Assembly (NCBI GenBank): GCA_030037035.1
Contig: JASHSA010000025.1
Location: 1 to 16,666 of the forward strand
From: Thermoplasmata archaeon
GTDB lineage: Archaea > Thermoplasmatota > Thermoplasmata > Lutacidiplasmatales > UBA184
DNA length: 16,666 nucleotides
Direction of reading: 5' to 3'
Below are positions 8,116 to 15,100 of the stretch, piece after piece. The notes beneath the pieces were generated by a model that had not been told where the DNA came from, ran no database searches, and worked only from the letters and a program-made list of their open reading frames with translations. How positions within the stretch are numbered: the stretch's first letter is position 1; every line of letters starts with the position of its first letter. A program made the translations under genes and the position numbers.

Positions 8116-10866
8116 ATGAGCCGTCCCGATCCCCTCGGCGCCGCCGAGACGGTCCCGCTCGCCGGGGAGAGCACGACCGTCTACCGCCTCGAGCGCCTCC
8201 GCGGCGTCGCCCCCGAGCGTCTCGCCCGCCTCCCCCGGACGACGCGGGTCGTCCTCGAGAACGCCGTCCGCCACTTCGACGCCCGCTCCGGCGACGGGGC
8301 GTACCTCGCCTCGCTCGCGAGCGGCGCCCGGCCGGACGGTGCCGGGGAGATCGCCTACCGCCCGGAGCGCGTCCTCCTCCAGGATTTCACCGGGATCCCG
8401 GTGCTGGTCGACCTCGCGACCCTGCGCGACGCCGCCGCGGCAGGCGGGGTCGAGCCGGGCCGCATCGACCCGGTCGTCCCGGTCGACCTGATCGTCGACC
8501 ACTCGGTCCAGGTCGACAGCTACGGCTCGAGCCGCTCGCCGGTCATCAACCTCGACCGCGAGTACGAACGCAACGGCGAGCGCTACCGGTTCCTGCGATG
8601 GGCGAAGGGGGCGTTCGGGCACCTGCGCGTCGTGCCTCCCGGGAACGGGATCTGCCACCAGGTCAACCTCGAGCACCTCGCGAACGTCGTCCAGCGCGCC
8701 GACGGCCCGGACGGCCCGATCGCCTACCCGGACACGCTGCTCGGCACCGACTCGCATACGACGATGGTCAACGGGCTCTCCGTCCTCGGCTGGGGCGTCG
8801 GCGGCATCGAGGCGGAGGCGGTCCTCGTCGGGGAGCCGTACTTCCTGCCGCGGCCGTCGGTCGTCGGCGTCGAGCTCGCCGGGCGGCTCCCGAGCGGCGC
8901 GACGGCGACCGACCTCGTGCTCACCGTCACGCGCCGCCTCCGCGAGAAGGGGGTCGTCGACCGGTTCGTCGAGTTCCACGGCCCCGGCGTCGGCCACCTC
9001 GCCGTCCCGGACCGGGCGACCGTCTCGAACATGTGCCCGGAGTACGGCGCCACCGCCGCGCTGTTCCCGATCGACGAGGCGACGATCGCCTACCTCCGCG
9101 GAAGCGGCCGCTCCGCCGAGCTCGCCGCACGGGTCGAGGCGTACGCCCGCCTCGCCGGCCTCTGGGGCTCCCCGGCCCCCGGCGCGATCGATTACGACGA
9201 CGTCCTCCGCATCGACCTCGGCGAGATCGAGCCGACCGTCTCGGGGCCGCGCAACCCGGAGGAGAGCGTCCCGCTCCGCGACGTTCCGGCGTCGTTCCGC
9301 CGGGCGCTCGGCGCCTACCGCTCCGCCCACCCGCGGCCGGCGAACGGCTCGGGTCGCGCGTACCCGTCCGACGACCCGCTGCGCCCGTTCGACGGCGAGG
9401 CGGCCGAGACGGAGGGGCCGGGACGCCCCGGGGCCCCGGTCCGGGACGGCTCCGTGGTGATCGCGGCGATCACGAGCTGCACGAACACCTCGAACCCGTC
9501 GGTGATGATCGGCGCCGGCCTCCTCGCGCGGCGCGCGGTCGAGCTCGGGCTCCGGGTCCCGCCGCACGTCAAGACCTCCCTCGCCCCGGGCTCGAAGGTC
9601 GTCACCGACTACCTGGAGCGGGCCGGGCTCCTCGCGCCGCTCGCGCGCCTCGGCTTTGACCTAGTCGGCTACGGCTGCACGACGTGCATCGGCAACTCCG
9701 GTCCGCTCCCGGCGGAGGTCGACCGTGAGGTGAAGGAGCAGGACCTGTTCGTCGCGGCGGTCCTGAGCGGCAACCGCAACTTCGAGGCGAGGATCCACAA
9801 CGACGTCCGCGCGAACTACCTCGCGTCGCCGCTCCTCGTCGTCGCCTACGCGCTCGCCGGGCGCGTCGACGTCGACCTCGCCCACGAGCCGATCGCGCGG
9901 CGGCCGGACGGCGCTCCGGTGACGCTCAAGGAGCTGTGGCCGGACCCGGAGGAGGTCCGCCGCCTCGTCGCCTCGAGCCTTTCGCCGGGGCTGTTCCAGG
10001 AGAAGTACCGCGCGATCGAGGTCGGGGACCGTCACTGGGACGCGCTCGACGCGCCGGGCGGCCCGCGGTACCCCTGGGCGCCCGGGTCGACGTACCTCGC
10101 CGAGGCGCCCTACCTGCGGCTGCCGCCGCCGTGGCTTCCCCGCGACGGCCGGCTCGTCGAGGGGGCGCGCGCGCTCCTCGTCCTCGGCGACCGGGTCTCG
10201 ACCGACCACATCTCGCCGGCCGGCGAGATCCCGGAAGGCTCGGCGGCCGGCGCCTACCTCGCCGAGCACGGCGTGGCCCCGAAGGAGTTCAACACCTACG
10301 GCGCCCGTCGGGGACACCACGAGGTCCTCGTCCGCGGGACGTTCGCCAACGTGCGGCTCCGCAACGAGCTCGTCGCCCCGAAGGAGGGGGGCCTGACACG
10401 GCACCTGCCCGACGGCGCCGAGACGAGCGTCTTCGACGCCGCCGCCCGCTACCGCGCCGAGGGGGTGCCGCTGCTCGTCCTCGCCGGCAAGAGCTACGGA
10501 CAGGGAAGCTCCCGCGACTGGGCGGCGAAAGGCCCGAGGCTGCTCGGGGTCGGGGCGGTCGTCGCCGAGAGTTACGAGCGGATCCACCGCTCGAACCTGG
10601 TCGAGATGGGGGTGCTGCCGCTCGCGTTCCGGCCGGGGGACGGCTGGAAACGGCTCGGCCTCACGGGTCGGGAACGCTTCAGCCTCGCGCTCGCCGACGG
10701 CGCTCGTCTCGGTCCGGGCGCCCGCGTCCGGATCGTCGCGCAGGGGGACGCGGGCGCTCCGACGTCGTTCGAGACCGACGTCAAGCTCGGCTCGGAGGTC
10801 GAGCTGGAGCACTACCGGGCCGGCGGGGTCCTCCCGTTCGTGATGCGGGAGCGCTTCGCGCACTAG
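8116..10866 (+). CDS. acnA: Aconitate hydratase (aconitase, AcnA type)
   Basis: This is a 916-residue cytoplasmic enzyme, close to the usual ~890-900 of the AcnA/IRP1 class. It isomerises citrate and isocitrate through cis-aconitate in the citric acid cycle with a [4Fe-4S] cluster. Family motifs appear in order: FTGIPVLVDLA, DHSVQVDSYG, GNGICHQVNLEHLANVV, the active-site block GTDSHTTMVNGL (D212, H214), then NMCPEYGAT. The three cluster ligands follow: C455 in ITSCTNTSNPSVMIGAG, and C521 and C524 in GYGCTTCIGNSGPL. After these come VLSGNRNFEARIH, the linker, and the swivel domain with DHISPAG, EFNTYGARRGHHEV and SYGQGSSRDWAAKG (S798, S799, R800, the catalytic serine and substrate-binding region). 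The domain order, cluster ligands before swivel domain, is intact. The ATG at 8116 gives a normal short N-terminus. No Shine-Dalgarno is visible. It sits alone between two unrelated surface-protein and hydrolase genes, 124 bases after the previous stop. Confidence 0.97.
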   Translation: MSRPDPLGAAETVPLAGESTTVYRLERLRGVAPERLARLPRTTRVVLENAVRHFDARSGDGAYLASLASGARPDGAGEIAYRPERVLLQDFTGIPVLVDLATLRDAAAAGGVEPGRIDPVVPVDLIVDHSVQVDSYGSSRSPVINLDREYERNGERYRFLRWAKGAFGHLRVVPPGNGICHQVNLEHLANVVQRADGPDGPIAYPDTLLGTDSHTTMVNGLSVLGWGVGGIEAEAVLVGEPYFLPRPSVVGVELAGRLPSGATATDLVLTVTRRLREKGVVDRFVEFHGPGVGHLAVPDRATVSNMCPEYGATAALFPIDEATIAYLRGSGRSAELAARVEAYARLAGLWGSPAPGAIDYDDVLRIDLGEIEPTVSGPRNPEESVPLRDVPASFRRALGAYRSAHPRPANGSGRAYPSDDPLRPFDGEAAETEGPGRPGAPVRDGSVVIAAITSCTNTSNPSVMIGAGLLARRAVELGLRVPPHVKTSLAPGSKVVTDYLERAGLLAPLARLGFDLVGYGCTTCIGNSGPLPAEVDREVKEQDLFVAAVLSGNRNFEARIHNDVRANYLASPLLVVAYALAGRVDVDLAHEPIARRPDGAPVTLKELWPDPEEVRRLVASSLSPGLFQEKYRAIEVGDRHWDALDAPGGPRYPWAPGSTYLAEAPYLRLPPPWLPRDGRLVEGARALLVLGDRVSTDHISPAGEIPEGSAAGAYLAEHGVAPKEFNTYGARRGHHEVLVRGTFANVRLRNELVAPKEGGLTRHLPDGAETSVFDAAARYRAEGVPLLVLAGKSYGQGSSRDWAAKGPRLLGVGAVVAESYERIHRSNLVEMGVLPLAFRPGDGWKRLGLTGRERFSLALADGARLGPGARVRIVAQGDAGAPTSFETDVKLGSEVELEHYRAGGVLPFVMRERFAH

Positions 10867-10901
10867 GGGGGACGGACGGCGGTGCGCGAGATCCCATCGG
10901 C

Positions 10902-11219
10902 ATGAACCGTCGCTCCCTCCCACCCCGGAGGCCCCACGCGCCGGCCCTTGGGGCGAACGCGCTCCCGGAGAGGCTCTCGAGACTCGTCGTCGATCACGGA
11001 CCCAAGGCCGGAAGGACCGTCGAGGTCGCCCTGCGGGACGACCGACCGCCCGACGGGCCGGCGCGGTCTTCGCCCCTGAGCGGGGTCGGGGCGCCTACCG
11101 CGACCCACGCCACCGTCGACCGGGCTCGCGCTCGCCGGCTCGAGGCGTTCCCAGGGGAGGGCGAGCGCTCCGAGCGGACGGGGAGCCGAGCGGGCCTCGC
11201 CGACGGCAGGGCACCGTGA
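10902..11219 (+). CDS. Doubtful small protein, 105 residues, overlapping the HAD gene start
   Basis: This reading frame starts with ATG 35 bases after the aconitase stop and ends in a TGA that overlaps the GTG start of the next gene in the arrangement GTGA, the kind of overlap seen with translational coupling. By hand count about 86% of third positions are G or C. That is higher than expected for the surrounding non-coding DNA but lower than the near-complete bias of the aconitase. The product is rich in Arg, Pro, Gly and Ala with no membrane segment or motif I recognise; AGG, AGA and CGA codons are more frequent than in the neighbours. It fills most of the only gap above 300 bases in this window (10867-11215). 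It may equally be a chance open frame in GC-rich DNA, and nothing else is visible in the gap. Confidence 0.3.
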   Translation: MNRRSLPPRRPHAPALGANALPERLSRLVVDHGPKAGRTVEVALRDDRPPDGPARSSPLSGVGAPTATHATVDRARARRLEAFPGEGERSERTGSRAGLADGRAP

Positions 11220-12007
11220 CGGCGCGGCGGAAGCCGCTACGGCGGGGAGAGCGCGCGGCCCGGGTCGAGGGACTCACCTCCGACGCATGGTACACGCTGT
11301 TCTCGATCTCCCCGTCCGAACGCCTGCGCCTCGCCCAGCGGCGACGACGGATCTGGGCCGAGCCTCTGCTCCGGCACGGGTTCTCGCGCGCCGACGCGCT
11401 GGCGCTGCTCGAGCGTCGCGACCGCTGGACCCGTGCGGAGGAGGCGAACGGACGTACTCCGCACATCGCCGAGCAGCTGCGCGAGCTCGCCCGGTGGAGC
11501 GGCGCGCCGATCCCGGAGGACGACCTCGTCGCGAGACTGGACGCGACCCTCCTCAAGGCGAAGCTGACGCTCGCCCCGGGCGCGGCCCCGGCGGTTCGGT
11601 CGATGGACGACGCCGGCATCCCGCTCGCGATCGTCTCCAACGTCCTCAACGAGAGCGGCCATGCCGCCCGGACGATCCTCGAACGGATGGGGCTCCTCGT
11701 GCGCTTCCGGGCCGTCGTCCTCTCCTGCGAGCATCCGTTCGCCAAGCCGGCCGCCGGCCCGTTCGTGCTCGCCGCCCGGTTCCTAGGCCTCCCGCCTGGC
11801 CGGATCGCCCACGTCGGCGACCTCGGCTACGACCTCCTCGGAGCCCGACGCGCCGGGATGCACGCCTGGTGGTACGTCGGCCTGCGCCGATGGAATCGCT
11901 ACCTGCCGGGACAGGTCGCTCCGGGCAGCGTTCGCAGCTCCGAGACGATCGCCGCCTGGTCGGAGATCCCCCGTAGGTTCGGCCTGGCACTTCGCTCGCG
12001 CGCCTAG
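11216..12007 (+). CDS. HAD-superfamily hydrolase (subfamily I-like, unknown substrate)
   Basis: The 263-residue product has the four HAD motifs. Motif I is LTSDAWYTLFS with the nucleophile D23. A helical cap of about 90 residues follows, then motif II AIVSN (S141), motif III HPFAKPAAGPF (K177) and motif IV HVGDLGYDLLGARRAGM (D202 and D206). HAD enzymes form an aspartyl intermediate, usually on phosphorylated small molecules. In most phosphatases motif I is DxD; here the +2 position is W25 instead of Asp, as in some dehalogenase-like members (DAY or DAW), yet motif IV is of the phosphatase GDxxxD type, so the reaction cannot be assigned. No signal peptide or membrane segment is seen, so it is cytoplasmic. 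The GTG at 11216 is chosen because motif I lies only 22 residues inside. The start overlaps the end of the doubtful small frame before it, and no Shine-Dalgarno is visible. Confidence 0.85.
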   Translation: MTARRKPLRRGERAARVEGLTSDAWYTLFSISPSERLRLAQRRRRIWAEPLLRHGFSRADALALLERRDRWTRAEEANGRTPHIAEQLRELARWSGAPIPEDDLVARLDATLLKAKLTLAPGAAPAVRSMDDAGIPLAIVSNVLNESGHAARTILERMGLLVRFRAVVLSCEHPFAKPAAGPFVLAARFLGLPPGRIAHVGDLGYDLLGARRAGMHAWWYVGLRRWNRYLPGQVAPGSVRSSETIAAWSEIPRRFGLALRSRA

Positions 12008-12016
12008 CGCCCTCGG

Positions 12017-12085
12017 GGCCGGAGCGGCCGGGTCCACGAGGACGTTCGAACGCTCCGCGCGCGCCCCGGCGCTCCCGGGGGGCGC
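12017..12085 (+). other. Two GC-rich hairpins downstream of the HAD gene
   Basis: GGCCG at 12017-12021 pairs with CGGCC at 12025-12029 around a GAG loop. GCGCCCCGG at 12061-12069 pairs with CCGGGG at 12075-12080 and CGC at 12083-12085, with a two-G bulge and a five-base loop. They lie between the HAD stop and the next promoter, so they could protect a transcript end. Without a T-tract I do not call them terminators. Hairpins arise easily in sequence this rich in G and C. Confidence 0.25.
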
Positions 12086-12101
12086 CGCGGCGCACGTTCG
12101 A
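12042..12101 (+). promoter_or_regulatory. Repeated ACGTTCGA sites upstream of the thermopsin promoter
   Basis: The eight-base sequence ACGTTCGA occurs at 12042-12049 and again at 12094-12101, 52 bases apart start to start. The first copy is part of a perfect ten-base palindrome CGTTCGAACG (12043-12052). The second ends ten bases before the TATA box at 12112, where archaeal activators or repressors often bind. A regulator site is a reasonable guess, but two copies of an eight-mer in 134 bases is weak evidence. Confidence 0.3.
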
Positions 12102-12111
12102 CCTCAAGGAA

Positions 12112-12118
12112 TTTATAG
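12112..12118 (+). promoter_or_regulatory. Archaeal TATA box for the thermopsin-like gene
   Basis: TTTATAG sits in the AT-rich run AAGGAATTTATAG within otherwise very GC-rich DNA. Its centre is 27 bases before the A of the ATG at 12142. Archaeal transcription usually begins about 25 bases after the TATA centre, which places the start at or within a few bases of the ATG. The mRNA is therefore probably leaderless, which agrees with the lack of a Shine-Dalgarno sequence. AAGGA before it may serve as the BRE. This is the clearest promoter in the window. Confidence 0.75.
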
Positions 12119-12141
12119 ACCGGGGGCGGGTCAAAACGACC

Positions 12142-15100
12142 ATGAGCACGCTGTCGCCCCGTTCGACGGGTCTCTGGCTGCTGCCGATCGTCGTCGCCGT
12201 CGCCGCCCTCATGGTCGTGCCGGCGAGTTCCGTGCTCTCCTCCCGCGTCGCACCGGCCTCGAGCAGTGCCACCCCGGCCTCGGCCGGAAGCTCGGGAAGC
12301 GCCTCCGGCTTCGACGCCGCGCGATCGCTCACGAAGCTCCCGTCCGAGGACGGCCTCACGTCGCCCCTCTCCGCGCGCCTCGCCGAGGTCGACGCGAGCT
12401 ACGCCGGGGCCCCGGGCGCCGCCCCCGAGGCGTCCGCGGCGCGGCTCATCGCCGAAGGGAAGCTCGCCGCGAGCGACGTCTACTTCCCGAGCCTCGATCG
12501 GGTCCTCGCGCCGACCGCCGGCCCGGTCCGTCCGACGTACAACGTCACCCCCGCCCCGATGGGGATCGCCGACCTTGGGCTCAGCTCGAGCGGTCCGTAC
12601 TCGGTCTACACCGCGGACGTCCTCGGCTCGGCCTCGCTCCGAGACTTCAACGCCACGGGCGGCAGCCTCTACGAGGATACCTCCGGCTACCTCTTCGACG
12701 GGACGAGCCCGACGACCGAGGTGACGCCCTGGCAGTCCGGACTCCAGCTCAACACGGTCGTCACCAACGTCTCCTACCCGGGGTCCGACGCCGGGGTCTT
12801 CTGGACCCAGAACGTCGTCGAGTTCTCCGGCGACTCGCTCCGGTTCGTCGACAACATCTGGAACTTCACCGCGCCGAACGCGACCGTCAACGCGTCGGCG
12901 CTCTACTCCTACGGCGGGGTGGTGGTGCCCAACGACCTCTACTACGACATCGGGCCGGTCCTCCCGCTGCAGTTCCCGATCACGATCGACCTCTACAACA
13001 ACGCCTCGGTCGTCGACGGCCGCACGACGATCGACTTCGGCTACCGGGTCACCGAGCTGGGCGGGTACGTCGCGACCGGGACGTACGACCAGGTCGAGTT
13101 CAACGCGAAGGATTCGGGCACGCTGCGCACCCCCGACTACCTGATCAACGGCAGCGCGCCGGCGTTCGACGTCGGAGCGCTCCAGGGTCCGCTCTATGAC
13201 GCCGAGCTCGTCTTCGGCGGCCCCGGGGCCGGCTCGAACGCGGTCGTCAACCAGGTGAACGGCTCGCTCGGGCTCTCCTACCACGAGCCGAACGGCTCCT
13301 GGTCCCCGGCCCGCGCCGCCTACGACTACGGCGCCGACACGGGGGAGACGGCGATCGGGGTCGCGGAGACGTGGGCCGGGGCGACGGCCTACGTCAACCA
13401 GGGCCCGTCCGTCCTCTACGGCCTCTGGAACACGACCGGCGGGGTCCCGACCGGGGCGGCGGTCCTCGCGATCCAGAACGATCCGGGCTACGCGTTCGAC
13501 TTCGTCGGACCGAACGGGAGCTCCGACTGGAACCTCAGCTACGTTCCGGTCTCGAGCAGCGGCGTCTCCGAGATGGTCCTGCCGCCGACCGCCGCCGGCT
13601 ACAACATCACGGTCTTCGCCGACGGCTTCCGGCAGCTGAACGAGACGGTGCCGGCGCGGGTCACCTCCGCGGGGAGCCACTCCCGCGCCTACGCGACGCT
13701 CGTCCCCGACCCGACCGTCCTCAACGCCCCGCTCTACCTCAACGGCACGGCGCTCGCCACCTCGCTCGCCCGGAACGTCACCGGCTGGACGAACGGAACG
13801 CTGTCGTTCGTCAACCTGAATCTGGACGTCAACGTCACGTTCAACCGTCTGAACGACTGGGGCTATCCGGAGTTCGACCTTGTCTGGGCGTACGACGTCT
13901 TCGACCCGCTGAACTTCACGAACGTCACGCAGGGACCCGACACCACCGGCCGGCTCTGCGTCGACAGCTCCTCCGTGCTGCCGTGGACCTGCTACCTTTC
14001 CCAGGTCCCGTACGGCTACGTCGACCTGCCGTACTACGGCTCCGAGATCGCGGACTGGTTCGGCGCCAACGCGACGTTCACCGACCTGAACCTGGTCGGC
14101 TACGAGAACCCGGCCCGCGGCATCCCCGTCGGCGGGGCCCTCTCGCTCTGGCACGTCTCGAACGCGTTCGCGGAGGGGATCTCGAGCACCGACAGCTCGT
14201 TCGGGGTCTGGGCGTCGAGCTCGCCCGACCTGACGCTCGTCAACGCCCAGGCGATCTACGGCGGTAGCGCCGCCCTCACGCTCTCGGACTCGCCGGACGC
14301 CTCCGCCCGGAGCGTCACCGCCACCGACGGCGCGGCAGGGGTCCTCGACATCGGCGGGGCGTACGGCGACTTCCAGGACCTCTACGCCTCCTCCGACGGC
14401 GCCGCGTTCGAGGGAGAGGCGTCGAACGACACCACCGTCGCCGACGTCACCGCCGTCGACGCCGTCGGTCTCTACTTCAACGACACGCTCGCCGTCGCCG
14501 TCCAGCACGTCGACGCCGAGGACGGCGCGCTCGGGGTGTTCGGCAGCAACGCGACCGGCACGACGATCCGCTCGGTGCACGTCGAGGACGCGGTGGGCGG
14601 CGAGCTGCTCTACTCCGTCGGGACGGCGATCACGGGGCTGGACGTCGCCGACGACGCGATCGGCTTCGAGATCGAGGCGTTCTCGGACCTCACGATCGTC
14701 GGGACGAACGCGACCGAAGGCTCGGCCGGCGTTCTCGCGGTGGAGGGGACCGGCGCCTGGATCAACACGACCTCCGCGACCGCCTGGTCGGACGGGATCC
14801 TGCTCGGGCTCGTCCAGGAGGCGCACGTCTCCGGGGTCGACGCGACCGACCCGTACTCCAGCGCGCCGTTCAACCCGGCGTCGCTCGTGCTCGGGGTCTT
14901 CCCGGTCACGGCCGTGCTCACCTCCGCGACGAACAACTCGAGCGTCGCCTCGGTCGTCGCGACGCACTATCCGGCCGCGCTGTACGACGAAGGCTCGGCG
15001 AACCTGACGGTCGAGGACGTCAACGCCTCGAACGGGGCGTTCGGCGCGATGCTGAACGGGACCTCGCACGCGCTCCTCACGGACGTTTCCGCCTACGAGG

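Noticed and set aside
11095..11745. A 216-codon - strand frame overlapping the HAD gene
   Set aside because: Ser/Arg-rich product with no motif. The + strand frame carries all HAD motifs.
12041..12057. GTTCGAAC in the intergenic region as a possible tRNA T-loop
   Set aside because: The flanking bases do not form a five-pair T stem and no other tRNA arms are found. It is better read as a short palindrome.
13336..13344. A DTG triplet (D399-G401) in the thermopsin-like protein as a pepsin-type active site
   Set aside because: Family A5 thermopsins are not known to use the pepsin D[TS]G motif, only one copy is present, and it lies at the end of the predicted domain; most likely chance.
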